Below, piece by piece: positions 16,213-25,228 of a stretch of DNA of 64,000 nucleotides. The notes under the pieces were generated by a model. The model made no database searches and was not told the origin of the DNA. It worked only from the letters and a program-made list of their open reading frames with translations. The DNA comes from JAUYQR01 sp050632395 (GTDB lineage: Bacteria > Pseudomonadota > Alphaproteobacteria > Rhodobacterales > Rhodobacteraceae): the NCBI RefSeq assembly GCF_050632395.1, contig NZ_CP192600.1, positions 992,001-1,056,000 on the forward strand, given 5' to 3'. The position numbers and the translations under genes are program-made. Within the stretch, counting starts at the first letter, position 1. Every line of letters begins with the position of its first letter.

Positions 16213-18114
16213 ATGGAAGAAAACAACAACAAGAATCTGCTGCTGGCAACGGCGCTGAGCTTCCTTGTGATCCTCGTCTGGTTCGTGCTGTTTCCACCAC
16301 CCGAGGCACCCGTTGCCCCGACGGCCTCGACCGAGGTCACTGCCACCACGCCCGCGGCGACGCCAGCCGATGCAACCGCAACCGCAGGACAGGCCGAACC
16401 CGCTGCCGCAGTGCCCGAAGCGCCGCGGCTGACGATCGACACGCCCAAACTGTCCGGCTCCATTTCCATGCTTGGCGGCCGGATCGATGATTTGAAGCTG
16501 AAAGCCTACCGCGAGACGATCAAGCCGGGTGCCGAGACCGTTCGACTTTTGTCCCCCGTCGGTGGAGAAAAACAGGCTTATTACGCGCTTTACGGATGGG
16601 TTCCAGGCGGCGCGCTTTCCTTTGAGGATGTTCCCGGTGCCAACACCGAGTGGAAACTTGCCTCAGGGAGCACATTGTCGCCGGGCCAGCCAGTTGCCAT
16701 TCGTTGGGATAACGGCAAGGGGCTGACATTCACGCGCGAAATTTCCGTTGATGACGACTACATGTTCACCGTGAGCGAAACGGTCGAGAACGCGTCGGCA
16801 ACCGAAGTCAGCCTGCAGCCCTATGGCGTGATTGCAAGGCACGGCGTGCCGAAAGACCTCCAGCATATCTTCGTGGCACATGAAGGGGCGGTCAGTCGCG
16901 TCGACGGCGAGCTTTGCGAGCGGGATTACACCGGCTCCACGTGGCTATCCTGCGATACCTTCGCCCAATTGGACGATGATGCGCCCGAACTCGGCAAGGC
17001 GATCAAGGAACAGGCCGCGACCGACGGCTGGATCGGCTTTACAGATCACTATTGGATGACCATCCTGATCCCCGAGCAGGGCAAGCCGTTCACCGCAGTG
17101 GCAAAGCATGTCACCGCGTCTGACATCTACCAGACCGAAATTCGGCAAGAAACCATCGTTGTGCCCGCGGGCAGCAAAAGCACGACAACCTCCCGTCTGT
17201 TTGCGGGCGCGAAGGAATGGGAAACCATTCGCAACTATCAGAACGAGGCGGGAATTCCGGGCTTTATCGACAGCATCGATTGGGGTCTGTTCTTTTTCTT
17301 CACCAAGCCGATCTTCGCGGTGCTGCACTGGCTGCACGGGATCATCGGCAACATGGGTCTGGCGATCATTGCACTGACCTTCGTCTTGAAAGTTCTGGTG
17401 CTGCCGCTGGCGTACAAGTCCTACGTCTCGATGGCGCGAATGAAGGAACTGCAACCGGAAATGGAGGCGCTGAAAGAGCGCGCCGGCGACGACAAGCAAA
17501 AGTTGCAGCGCGAGATGATGCAGCTTTACAAGGACAAGAAGGTCAACCCGGCAGCGGGCTGCCTTCCTATCCTGATCCAGATCCCGATCTTCTTCAGCTT
17601 GTACAAGGTGATCTTCGTTACGATCGAACTTCGGCACGCGCCGTTCTTCGGCTGGCTGAATGACCTGAGCGCGCCTGACAGCTCGTCGCTTTACAACTTC
17701 TTCGGACTTCTGCCGTGGGACGCCCCACCGATGGGGTCGCTGCTGCATCTTATCTTCATCGGGATTCTGCCGATCATTTTGGGTATCACGATGTGGCTGC
17801 AGCAGAAACTGAACCCGGCGCCTGCCGATCCCGTGCAGCAGCAGATCTTCGCGTGGATGCCCTGGGTGTTCATGTTCATGCTGGGCGGTTTCGCAAGCGG
17901 TCTTGTGGTGTACTGGATCACCAACAATACGATCACGTTCACTCAGCAATATCTGATCATGCGCAGCCACGGTCACAAACCTGACCTGTTCGGCAATATC
18001 CGGTCGGGTTTTCGCAAGAAACCTGCGGTGGCCGCGGCGAACAGTCCGACCAAGCCGACGGGAGCGTCCAAGCCCACAAGCCCAACCAAACCAGGGCCCA
18101 AGGCAAGGAAATGA
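16213..18114 (+). CDS. yidC: Membrane protein insertase YidC
   Basis: 633-residue Gram-negative YidC/Oxa1. The N-terminal membrane segment (residues about 8-26, following MEENNNKNLLLATALSFLV) is followed by a Pro/Ala/Thr-rich linker and a large periplasmic domain (about 70-350). The Oxa1 core has five helices (about 365-595). The core contains LVLPLAYKSYVSMARMKELQPEM, the cytoplasmic hairpin EMMQLYKDKKVNPAAGCLP and IQIPIFFSLYKVI. The basic tail ending PGPKARK fits ribosome contact. The MOSC gene starts within its stop (ATGA). Confidence 0.95.
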   Translation: MEENNNKNLLLATALSFLVILVWFVLFPPPEAPVAPTASTEVTATTPAATPADATATAGQAEPAAAVPEAPRLTIDTPKLSGSISMLGGRIDDLKLKAYRETIKPGAETVRLLSPVGGEKQAYYALYGWVPGGALSFEDVPGANTEWKLASGSTLSPGQPVAIRWDNGKGLTFTREISVDDDYMFTVSETVENASATEVSLQPYGVIARHGVPKDLQHIFVAHEGAVSRVDGELCERDYTGSTWLSCDTFAQLDDDAPELGKAIKEQAATDGWIGFTDHYWMTILIPEQGKPFTAVAKHVTASDIYQTEIRQETIVVPAGSKSTTTSRLFAGAKEWETIRNYQNEAGIPGFIDSIDWGLFFFFTKPIFAVLHWLHGIIGNMGLAIIALTFVLKVLVLPLAYKSYVSMARMKELQPEMEALKERAGDDKQKLQREMMQLYKDKKVNPAAGCLPILIQIPIFFSLYKVIFVTIELRHAPFFGWLNDLSAPDSSSLYNFFGLLPWDAPPMGSLLHLIFIGILPIILGITMWLQQKLNPAPADPVQQQIFAWMPWVFMFMLGGFASGLVVYWITNNTITFTQQYLIMRSHGHKPDLFGNIRSGFRKKPAVAAANSPTKPTGASKPTSPTKPGPKARK

Positions 18115-18866
18115 CGGCACGCGTCGCGCATCTTGTGCGTCACCCGATCAAGTCCGCTGGGTTTGAGGAGGTGGCGGAGGTGCGCCTGACCGCAGGTGAC
18201 GCGTTTCCGTTTGACCGCTTCTGGGCCGTGGCCCACGCCGCCGCCCGGCTGTCCGAACCAGTGACCTGGGCGCCAAAGCTGCAGTTTCTGCGGGGATGGG
18301 GGTCCGCGGATCTGATGGCCGTGTCCTGTATTTCATCGGACCCTGACAAAGGGGAGGTGACGCTTGCGCATCCGCGGCGCGAACAGGCCACGTTCCGACC
18401 AGACGATGCGGCGGATGCTGACCGGCTGATTGAGTGGTTGCGCCCGTTGTGGCCCGCAAATCGGCCCGATCCGGCAAGGGTGGTCCGGGTTCCTGGGCAG
18501 GCATTGACCGATCAGGAGCAACCGTTGGTTTCGGTCAACAGCCTGTCGTCGCTGGCTGACCTTTCGGCGAGGACGGGGCGGCCGTTGTCGATGCACCGCT
18601 GGCGCGGCAACATTTGGGTGGATGGCTGGGAGCCTATGGCCGAACTGGACCTGATCGGGCGCGAGATCACGCTTGGCGATGCCCGCTTGCTGGTCGAGGA
18701 GCCCATCGGACGATGCCGGGCAACAGGCGCCAATCCAGATACCGGCGAGCAGGATGTCGATACCATGGCGGCGCTTAACGCAGCTTACGGGCACGCAGAC
18801 TTTGGCGTTTTCGCTAGGGTGATTGAAGGTGGGCGCGTTGCGCGGGGCGATGAGGTGCAGGCATGA
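18111..18866 (+). CDS. MOSC-domain protein
   Basis: 251 residues with an N-terminal beta-barrel region (HLVRHPIKSAGFEEV) and a MOSC domain: RPLSMHRWRGNIWVDG, then EPIGRCRATGANPDTGEQD, whose Cys is the expected molybdenum-cofactor or sulfur-carrying residue. MOSC proteins bind or deliver molybdenum cofactor sulfur or act in mARC-like reductions. The particular substrate is unknown. It sits between yidC and engB with 4-nt overlaps on both sides. Confidence 0.87.
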   Translation: MTARVAHLVRHPIKSAGFEEVAEVRLTAGDAFPFDRFWAVAHAAARLSEPVTWAPKLQFLRGWGSADLMAVSCISSDPDKGEVTLAHPRREQATFRPDDAADADRLIEWLRPLWPANRPDPARVVRVPGQALTDQEQPLVSVNSLSSLADLSARTGRPLSMHRWRGNIWVDGWEPMAELDLIGREITLGDARLLVEEPIGRCRATGANPDTGEQDVDTMAALNAAYGHADFGVFARVIEGGRVARGDEVQA

Positions 18867-19513
18867 GCATGGTGTTTTCCCTTGCACCCGATCCTACGGC
18901 CGAAGACCGCGAAATCGGCCGGTTGATGTTCGCGGGGCCGGTTACCTTTGTGAAGGGCGTCGTGGCCATGTCCGGCCTGCCGCCTGCGGACCGGCTGGAG
19001 GTTTGCTTTGCGGGGCGGTCAAATGTCGGCAAATCCAGCCTTATCAACGCGCTGACAGGGCGCAAGACACTGGCGCGGGCGTCGAACACGCCGGGCCGGA
19101 CGCAAGAGATCAACTATTTCGCGCTGGGCGAGACGCGCTATATCGTCGACCTTCCAGGATATGGCTATGCCGAGGCGCCGGTGGCGATCGTGGCGAAATG
19201 GCAGGCGCTGTTGCGCCAGTATCTGGCGGGGCGTCAGACGTTACGGCGGGCGTTCGTGCTGATTGACGCGCGCCACGGCGTCAAGGCTGTAGACGAAGAG
19301 ATATTGAAGCTGCTGGACCGGTCGGCGGTGACCTATCAAGCGGTGCTTACAAAGATCGACAAGATCAGCCGCGCAGAGCTTGAGGCGGTGATCGAACAGG
19401 TCAAGGGAGCGCTGGGCAAACATCCCGCAGCGTATCCCGAAATCGTGGCGACCAGCTCTGAAAAGGGCGAGGGGATCGAGACGCTGAGGGCCATCATCGC
19501 GACGATGGAGTAA
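18863..19513 (+). CDS. engB: Ribosome biogenesis GTP-binding protein YihA/YsxC (EngB)
   Basis: 216-residue TRAFAC GTPase needed for late 50S assembly. G1 is GRSNVGKSSLI (residues 51-61), G3 is DLPGYGYAEAP, G4 is TKIDKIS and G5 is ATSSEKGEG. The switch I region has NTPGRTQEINYF. All nucleotide-binding motifs are intact and the length is normal. Its place after yidC-MOSC is typical for Rhodobacteraceae. Confidence 0.95.
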   Translation: MSMVFSLAPDPTAEDREIGRLMFAGPVTFVKGVVAMSGLPPADRLEVCFAGRSNVGKSSLINALTGRKTLARASNTPGRTQEINYFALGETRYIVDLPGYGYAEAPVAIVAKWQALLRQYLAGRQTLRRAFVLIDARHGVKAVDEEILKLLDRSAVTYQAVLTKIDKISRAELEAVIEQVKGALGKHPAAYPEIVATSSEKGEGIETLRAIIATME

Positions 19514-19571
19514 TGGCCATATTCTGAGCGCGGACCTGGCAAAATTCTGTCTCGGCGCTCTGCCTGCCGGC

Positions 19572-19820
19572 TTAGCGGGTTGCGTCGAAATCCGGGTCAG
19601 CGCCGGGGACCGGATCGTAGCCAGAGCCGCCCCAAGGGTGGCAGCGGCAAATCCGGTTGAGTGTCAGGTAGCCGCCCTTGAGGCCGCCGTGCAGTTCAAG
19701 TGCCTCAAGGGCGTACACCGAGCATGTGGGCTGGAAACGGCAACCGTGACCGACCCAGGGTGACAGCACCAAACGATAGGCCCGGACCGGAAGTGCCACG
19801 ATTTGCGCCAGGGGCGTCAT
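19572..19820 (-). CDS. yidD: Membrane protein insertion efficiency factor YidD
   Basis: 82 residues with the YidD signature: PVRAYRLVLSPWVGHGCRFQPTCS, then YALEALELHGGLKG and LNRICRCHPWGGSGYDPVP with three conserved Cys. It is a small membrane-associated protein that aids YidC-dependent insertion. Its start overlaps the rnpA stop by 4 nt, completing the classic rpmH-rnpA-yidD order. Confidence 0.93.
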   Translation of the reverse strand: MTPLAQIVALPVRAYRLVLSPWVGHGCRFQPTCSVYALEALELHGGLKGGYLTLNRICRCHPWGGSGYDPVPGADPDFDATR

Positions 19821-20224
19821 GGCTTGGTCCGGTGGACTGAGGCGATCGCGGCTTTCAGATCAGCCAGAAGGTCGGCATAGACGCGTGTAACCGTCGCTTC
19901 GGGCCGGGCCACGAGGACGTAATCCCAACCGGGATGACCAAGGTCTGGCAGCGTTTCGCGTGCCATCGCGCGAAGCCGGCGCTTGGCGCGGTTGCGCAGC
20001 ACGGCGTTGCCGATCTTCTTGGATGCGGTAAAGCCGATCCGGATCGCCTGACTGTCATCGCCCCGGTTGCGGGCCTGCAGAAGGAACCCAGCCGTGCCCT
20101 GCCGTCGTGCCGAAGCGGCCTTAAGATAGTCGGCGCGCTTTTTCAGCACGCAAATCGAAACCGCCGGGGGCGCGTCGGGCGCTACGGCTGTTAAGCCTTG
20201 GCCCTTGTCCTCCGGCGGCGTCAT
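19817..20224 (-). CDS. rnpA: Ribonuclease P protein component RnpA
   Basis: 135 residues with the RNase P protein motif KKIGNAVLRNRAKRRLRAMAR, the LKKRADYLKAA N-terminal strand and the YVLVARPEA segment. It binds the RNase P RNA and helps process tRNA 5' ends. It has an N-terminal extension of about 25 residues (MTPPEDKGQGLTAVAPDAPP) beyond the usual core, so a start further in (for example near the SICVLKKR strand) is possible. No better Shine-Dalgarno decides it. Confidence 0.93.
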   Translation of the reverse strand: MTPPEDKGQGLTAVAPDAPPAVSICVLKKRADYLKAASARRQGTAGFLLQARNRGDDSQAIRIGFTASKKIGNAVLRNRAKRRLRAMARETLPDLGHPGWDYVLVARPEATVTRVYADLLADLKAAIASVHRTKP

Positions 20225-20257
20225 GTCGAGACCACGTGAACCCCCGAAGGGGAACGA

Positions 20258-20392
20258 TCAGGCGGAAAGCTTGTGACGGCCCTTGGCGCGGCGCGCAGCA
20301 AGCACGAGACGGCCGTTCTTGGTTGCCATGCGGGCGCGGAACCCGTGGCGGCGCTTGCGAACCAGGTTCGAAGGTTGAAAGGTGCGCTTCAT
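20258..20392 (-). CDS. rpmH: 50S ribosomal protein L34
   Basis: 44-residue L34 read from the minus strand. It begins MKRTFQPSNLVRKRRHGFRA and ends RRAKGRHKLSA, the invariant pattern of the family. It is first in the rpmH-rnpA-yidD operon, 33 nt before rnpA. Length and sequence are fully typical. Confidence 0.97.
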   Translation of the reverse strand: MKRTFQPSNLVRKRRHGFRARMATKNGRLVLAARRAKGRHKLSA

Positions 20393-20456
20393 CGCGGCTC
20401 TCCATCAGACGGTGCCCGAACCCCAAGGATTCGAGGGCGGATAACTTGAAGCCCGT

Positions 20457-20485
20457 CCTTTACGGGCGCTTCGCCCCCAAGTCAA
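20457..20485 (-). promoter_or_regulatory. Candidate sigma-70 promoter of rpmH-rnpA-yidD
   Basis: On the minus strand TTGACT (20485-20480) and TAAAGG (20462-20457) are separated by exactly 17 nt, about 65-95 nt upstream of the rpmH start. The -35 is one base off consensus and the -10 is weaker. The position fits the operon start, but the transcription start is not shown by sequence alone. Confidence 0.5.
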
Positions 20486-20640
20486 CGCGCGCTGACCGGA
20501 TTTCCTGCAACATTTCACCAGCCGGGTGGCGGTTTTGTTTCAATGCGGCGGTGAAACGGTCGCCTACCATCAAGGCCGCGTGAGGCGGGTGTCTTTCGAG
20601 GCCGTGGCGGGCCATGTTGCGGCCAGAAAAGGATGCCCAG

Positions 20641-21399
20641 ATGATGAAGCCCGCACCGCACAGTGCAGCCCCCACCGGCTGCCCTGCAGATCCTGCAAGA
20701 CCCGGCTGGTTGCGCAAGCTGCCGATCCTAGTGATTCTGGCGAGCGCAGTGGCGGGGGTGGTGCTGCTGCGCGACGACCTGAGTTTTGCGGCACTCGCAC
20801 AGCATCGTGAAACGCTTATTGCCTACCGCGATAGCCATTATGGGCTGGCCGTTATGGCCTTCATCGCCGGATATGCCGCGATTGTCGGGCTTAGCCTTCC
20901 GGGCGCCACCATTGCCACGTTGACAGGTGGATTCCTGTTTGGCGTGTTTCCCGGGGCGCTTTTCAATGTGGTTGCGGCCACTTCTGGCGCGGTGGTCGTG
21001 TTTCTGGCCGCCCGTGCCGGCTTTGGGCAGAGGGTTGCGCAACGGGTGGCCACGGGCGGCGGGGCTGCGGCACGGCTGCAGGCGAGCCTGCGCGAAAACG
21101 AATGGTCGGTGCTGCTTCTGATGCGGCTGGTGCCGGCGGTGCCGTTCTTCGTAGCCAACCTTATCCCGGCCTTTGTCGGAACATCGCTATGGCGGTTCGT
21201 GGTGACGACTTTCGTCGGCATCATCCCCGGGGCTGTAGTTTACACCTCGGTCGGCGCGGGCCTTGGCGATGTCTTCGCGCGTGGCGAAACACCCGATCTG
21301 GGGGTGATCTTCACGGCGCCCGTCCTGTTGCCCATTCTGGGGCTGGCGGCCTTGGCAGCCTTGCCGCTCGTGATAAAGACCTTGCGGAAAGGGCGCTGA
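20641..21399 (+). CDS. TVP38/TMEM64 (DedA-like, VTT domain) membrane protein
   Basis: 252 residues with five or six membrane helices and the VTT/SNARE-associated core: GATIATLTGGFLFGVFPGALFNVVAATSGA, then LLLMRLVPAVPFFVANLIPAFVG, the usual R-x-x-P-x-x-P-F region. Members are integral membrane proteins linked to lipid scrambling or transport; the substrate is not known here. The ATG at 20641 has an AAAAGGA site; the in-frame TTG at 20614 is less likely. The next gene starts one base after its stop. Confidence 0.86.
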   Translation: MMKPAPHSAAPTGCPADPARPGWLRKLPILVILASAVAGVVLLRDDLSFAALAQHRETLIAYRDSHYGLAVMAFIAGYAAIVGLSLPGATIATLTGGFLFGVFPGALFNVVAATSGAVVVFLAARAGFGQRVAQRVATGGGAAARLQASLRENEWSVLLLMRLVPAVPFFVANLIPAFVGTSLWRFVVTTFVGIIPGAVVYTSVGAGLGDVFARGETPDLGVIFTAPVLLPILGLAALAALPLVIKTLRKGR

Positions 21400-21400
21400 G

Positions 21401-22816
21401 ATGGAGCGGATCGAGACAGACATCTGCGTCATCGGCGCAGGCTCCGGCGGGTTGTCGGTTGCGGCGGGCGCGGTTCAGATGGGCGCCCGGGTCGTGCTGA
21501 TTGAGGCGGGCGAGATGGGCGGGGATTGCCTGAACGCCGGGTGCGTGCCGTCGAAGGCGTTGATCGCTGCGGCCAAGGCAGCCGAGGCGCAGCGGCACGG
21601 GTTTCGCGGCGTGGGAGGGATGGAACCCGCCGTCGACTTCGGTGCAGTGAAGGACCACATCGCTGCGGTGATCGCGCAGATCGCCCCGGTCGACAGCCAA
21701 GAGCGGTTCGAGGGGCTTGGGGTGCGCGTGATCCGCGCCTTCGGACGCTTTGTCGGTCCGCGAGAGGTTGAGGCGGGCGGCTACCAGATCAGCGCGCGCC
21801 GGTTCGTGATCGCAACAGGCTCGCACCCCTTCGTGCCGCCAATCGACGGCGCGGACAAGGTCCCGTGGTTCACCAACGAGACGATCTTTGCCGCACGTGA
21901 GCGGCCCGAACATCTGATCGTGATCGGCGGCGGGCCGATCGGTGTGGAGATGGCACAGGCGCATCGGCGGCTTGGGTCCTTGGTGACAGTGATCGAAGGG
22001 GCCAAGGCGCTGGGACGCGAAGATCCCGAATTGGCCGCAGTGGTGCTGGAGGCGCTGCGGGCCGAGGGCATTGTGTTGCGTGAAGGCCTGCAGGTAGTGC
22101 GGGTTTCGGGCGGGCCGGGTGCCATTGAGGTGGCGCTGGCAGACGGCACGACAGTGCGGGGCAGCCACTTATTGATGGCGGTCGGCCGCAAGGTTGCCCT
22201 TGGCGGAATGGGGCTTGAGGCGGCCGGGGTTCGGTATACCCCCAAGGGGGTCACTGTGGACGCGCGGCTGCGGTCATCAAACCGCAGGGTCTTTGCGGTG
22301 GGCGATGCCGCTGGTGGCCTGCAGTTCACCCACGTTGCAGGGTATCACGCGGGAATCGTGGTGCGCCAGGCTTTGCTGGGTCTGCCCGCCAAGGCTACGA
22401 TGCGCGCGATGCCACGGGCGACCTATACCGACCCTGAACTGGCCCAGGTCGGCTTGACCGAAGCCGAGGCCCGCGATGCCTACGGCGCTGCGGTTACTGT
22501 CGTCAGAGCCGAGTTTGCCCACAATGATCGGGCAATCACCGAAGCCAGGGACAACGGTCTGCTCAAGGTGATGGTGGTTCGGGGACGACCGGTGGGTGCT
22601 TCGATCGTCGGCCCTCAGGCGGGGGAGTTGATAGCGCTTTGGGCGCTTGCGATTTCGGCGAAACTGAAGATGTCGGCAATTGCCGGGATGGTGGCACCCT
22701 ATCCCACGCTGGGCGAAGTGTCGAAACGTGCTGCGGGAGCCTATTTTTCCCCGAAACTCTTTGATAATGCTGCGCTGAAGCGTCTGGTGCGGTTTGTGCA
22801 GCGGTTCGTTCCCTGA
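21401..22816 (+). CDS. FAD-dependent pyridine nucleotide-disulfide oxidoreductase (dihydrolipoamide dehydrogenase/mercuric reductase-like)
   Basis: 471 residues. The N-terminal FAD motif is VIGAGSGGLSVAAGA, the redox-active disulfide is GGDCLNAGCVPSKAL, the NAD(P) motif is VIGGGPIGVEMAQ, and the second FAD contact is VFAVGDAAGG. The dimerisation domain follows (YTDPELAQVGLTEAEA). The C-terminal His-x-x-x-x-Glu pair of true dihydrolipoamide dehydrogenases is not found in the usual form (the region reads MVAPYPTLGEVSK), which fits the mercuric reductase-like group paired with TVP38 proteins. The one-base gap to the TVP38 gene indicates an operon. Confidence 0.88.
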   Translation: MERIETDICVIGAGSGGLSVAAGAVQMGARVVLIEAGEMGGDCLNAGCVPSKALIAAAKAAEAQRHGFRGVGGMEPAVDFGAVKDHIAAVIAQIAPVDSQERFEGLGVRVIRAFGRFVGPREVEAGGYQISARRFVIATGSHPFVPPIDGADKVPWFTNETIFAARERPEHLIVIGGGPIGVEMAQAHRRLGSLVTVIEGAKALGREDPELAAVVLEALRAEGIVLREGLQVVRVSGGPGAIEVALADGTTVRGSHLLMAVGRKVALGGMGLEAAGVRYTPKGVTVDARLRSSNRRVFAVGDAAGGLQFTHVAGYHAGIVVRQALLGLPAKATMRAMPRATYTDPELAQVGLTEAEARDAYGAAVTVVRAEFAHNDRAITEARDNGLLKVMVVRGRPVGASIVGPQAGELIALWALAISAKLKMSAIAGMVAPYPTLGEVSKRAAGAYFSPKLFDNAALKRLVRFVQRFVP

Positions 22817-22848
22817 ACCCAGAAGCAACCCGGGGGGACTGAGACAAG

Positions 22849-24255
22849 GTGAAGCGGAGCCGGTTCCTCAAGACCCTGTCGGGGCGGTTTTTGCTTCTGA
22901 CCGTCATCTTCGTGATGTTGGCGGAAGTTCTGATCTTCGTGCCGTCGATTGCGCGGTTTCGCGCGGATTTCCTGCTGGAGCGGCTGAAGCAAGCCCAGAT
23001 CGCTGCGCTGACGCAGTTGGCGACGGCCGACATGATCACGCCAGAACTCGAGCGGGAACTGCTGGCCAATGCCGAGGTGTTCAACGTGGTGCTGCGGCGC
23101 GACGAAGTGCGCCAGCTTATCCTGTCGTCACCGCTGCCGGGCGAGGTTCATGATACCTTCGATCTGCGCATGGCCGGCCCGTGGGAGCTGATCCGCGATG
23201 CGGCCGGTGTGCTGATCGATCCGCAGAACCGGATTGTGCGGGTGATCGGCAACCCGGTGCAAGACGCGGGCAGCCTGATCGAAATCACGATGGAAACGAA
23301 ACCGCTGCGCGTTGCGATGATCGACTATGGTCTTCGCATCCTTGTGCTGTCGGCCCTGATCTCAATCGTCACCGCGTTTCTTCTATTCCTTGCGGTCCAG
23401 CGATTGCTCGTGGTGCCGATTCGCAGGGTGGTGCGGCACATGCAGGCCTACGCCGAAGCCCCCGAGGATGCGCGCCGGGTGATTGAGCCTACTGCGGATG
23501 TCGAGGAATTGCGGGTTGCGGAAGAGGCACTGAAATCTATGCAAACGCAGTTGACCGGGGCGCTGCGGCAGAAGGAACGGCTGGCGCAGCTTGGTGGCGC
23601 CGTCGCCAAGATCAGCCATGATCTGCGCAACATCCTGACCACCGCACAGCTTTTCGCCGATCGGATCGAAGGCAGCGCCGACCCGGCGGTTGCACGAGCA
23701 GCACCCAAGCTGGTGGCGTCGATCAGCCGGGCGGTATCGTTGTGCGAGGCGACGCTGGCCTTCGGCAAGGCCGAGGAGCCGCCGCCGCAACTGCGCCGCC
23801 TGTCATTTGCGAAGCTGGCCGAAGAGGTGGCAGAGGGCGAGGGGCTTGGCGCGGAAGGGCAGGTGACCTGCCTGATCGACGTGCCACAGGGCCTAACGAT
23901 CCGGGCTGACGAAGAACAACTTTATCGTGTGCTGGCAAACCTCATCCGCAACGCGCGTCAGGCGATCGACGCCAAGGGTCAGCCCGGCACCATCGAAATC
24001 TCGGCTGGTGAGGACGAGGCGGAGTGGTACGTCCGCGTGGGTGACACCGGGCCCGGCCTGCCAGCGCGTGCCCGCGAGCACCTGTTCTCAGCCTTTCAGG
24101 GTGGTGCGCGCAAAGGTGGAACTGGCCTCGGGCTTGCCATTGCGGCCGAACTGGTGCGCGGTCACGGCGGCAGGCTTGAACTGGCGCGGAGCGACGCGGA
24201 GGGCACCGAATTCGTGATCCACTTGCCGAAAGAGACAGCCGGCGCAGAGCTTTGA
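22849..24255 (+). CDS. Membrane sensor histidine kinase
   Basis: 468 residues starting at GTG. The first membrane helix lies near residues 13-33, a periplasmic sensor part runs to about 160, and a second helix lies near 165-185. A HAMP-like linker and a coiled coil follow, then the phosphoacceptor motif KISHDLRNILT. The ATPase domain has NLIRNARQAID (N box), VGDTGPGLP (G1) and GGTGLGLAIAAELV (G2). No response-regulator gene is adjacent, so the partner is elsewhere. It is 32 nt after the oxidoreductase and just before tRNA-Arg. Confidence 0.88.
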   Translation: MKRSRFLKTLSGRFLLLTVIFVMLAEVLIFVPSIARFRADFLLERLKQAQIAALTQLATADMITPELERELLANAEVFNVVLRRDEVRQLILSSPLPGEVHDTFDLRMAGPWELIRDAAGVLIDPQNRIVRVIGNPVQDAGSLIEITMETKPLRVAMIDYGLRILVLSALISIVTAFLLFLAVQRLLVVPIRRVVRHMQAYAEAPEDARRVIEPTADVEELRVAEEALKSMQTQLTGALRQKERLAQLGGAVAKISHDLRNILTTAQLFADRIEGSADPAVARAAPKLVASISRAVSLCEATLAFGKAEEPPPQLRRLSFAKLAEEVAEGEGLGAEGQVTCLIDVPQGLTIRADEEQLYRVLANLIRNARQAIDAKGQPGTIEISAGEDEAEWYVRVGDTGPGLPARAREHLFSAFQGGARKGGTGLGLAIAAELVRGHGGRLELARSDAEGTEFVIHLPKETAGAEL

Positions 24256-24316
24256 TGCGACCGGTGATTTCACCCTTGCATTGCCGGCGGCGGGGGGCTA
24301 CATCGCCCGCAATTGC

Positions 24317-24393
24317 GGACCCGTAGCTCAGCTGGATAGAGCATCAGACTACGAATCTGAGGGTCGGGCGTTCGAATCGCTCCGGGTCCGCCA
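24317..24393 (+). tRNA. tRNA-Arg (anticodon ACG)
   Basis: A 77-nt cloverleaf. The acceptor arms GGACCCG and CGGGTCC pair, with discriminator G and an encoded CCA. The D-arm starts TAGCTCAGCTGGATAGAGC. The anticodon stem-loop CAGACTACGAATCTG presents ACG, and the T-arm contains GTTCGAATC. ACG is read as ICG and serves CGU/CGC/CGA codons. The gene content changes from core to accessory directly after it, which fits use as an integration site. Confidence 0.96.
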
Positions 24394-24403
24394 TAAAATC
24401 AAG

Positions 24404-24433
24404 GGCTTAGCCATATATGGCTGAGCCTTTTTT
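24404..24433 (+). terminator. Rho-independent terminator of tRNA-Arg
   Basis: GGCTTAGCC and GGCTGAGCC form a near-perfect stem (one G-T wobble) around ATATAT, followed by a run of six T. It lies 11 nt past the tRNA CCA end. This is a textbook intrinsic terminator. Confidence 0.88.
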
Positions 24434-25228
24434 CGTTCAGGGTAACGCCTGGGGTAACGCTTGTTGTCCACTGGAGTCTACGGGCAGCCACCGCCGACCC
24501 TTCCACTTTCCGTCACGGCTGTCGAATCATCAATCGTTTCTGAGTAACGCCAGGTGCGGTCCGCCCCTGTTCCTACCTGCATCAACGCCCAGTCGGCCTC
24601 AAACTGTTGCCGGAACGCCGACAGTATCAATGTGGCAAGCTCAACGTCACTGTCCAGATAATGCTACGTCGGGAAGAAGCTGATCTTCTCGCACACGTTG
24701 CCAACATCCCTCATCCGACTGCACAACCTTGCACGTATCGATATGAAGAGCAGGGTCGTGGCCGCGCTTGACGTGCCAATGCCTTCAAAACGGCCTGTAG
24801 AACAACATAAGGTACCGAACGAGGAAGAGGCGGACCGAAAAGCTGCAAGTAATTTCCGGACGGAAACCAAGTCGCAAGTCGATGTCAGGAGTCGCCAGGG
24901 CAGCGAGGAAATGTCGATGAGGAGAGAACCGGGGCACGTGGGCGATCTAAAGTGATCTCACCGCCCTTGATGTCTCTACCGGAGAGCCCAAACAGGTTGT
25001 ACGCTGCGACTTCAATAATGTGGAAAGTTGACAGTTGCCCACTTGTTCTTCTTTTCTGAGCGCACCCGTCGAACCGCCGCGCTCGCGCGAGGAGCATCTT
25101 GAGCTTGCTGATCCCGACTTCCAGCGAGACGTCGATCCTAAATCACGTTCTCATCAAGAACAGCAAAATGTCCTTTGGTGTCCGATCCAAGTATCAGGGC
25201 AGGGCAGTTCCATGGGAGGAAATGGCTG
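24434..25228. other. 795-nt island junction with no convincing gene
   Basis: Between the tRNA terminator and brxE no frame looks like an intact gene. GGTAACGC is repeated directly after the terminator (about 24441 and 24453). A minus-strand frame 24663-24478, open but without a start near its upstream end, has protein-like sequence (LDSDVELATLILSAFRQQFEADW) and may be a decayed fragment. The region must also hold the BREX promoter; TTGACA occurs at 25028-25033 without a clear -10. Confidence 0.5.

Noticed and set aside
15470..16309. Minus-strand frame opposite the EAL gene and yidC start
   Set aside because: Shadow of the EAL coding sequence; no ribosome-binding site or domain.
16945..18120. 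391-codon minus-strand frame opposite yidC
   Set aside because: Antisense shadow with a His/Arg/Gln-rich sequence; YidC on the plus strand is certain.
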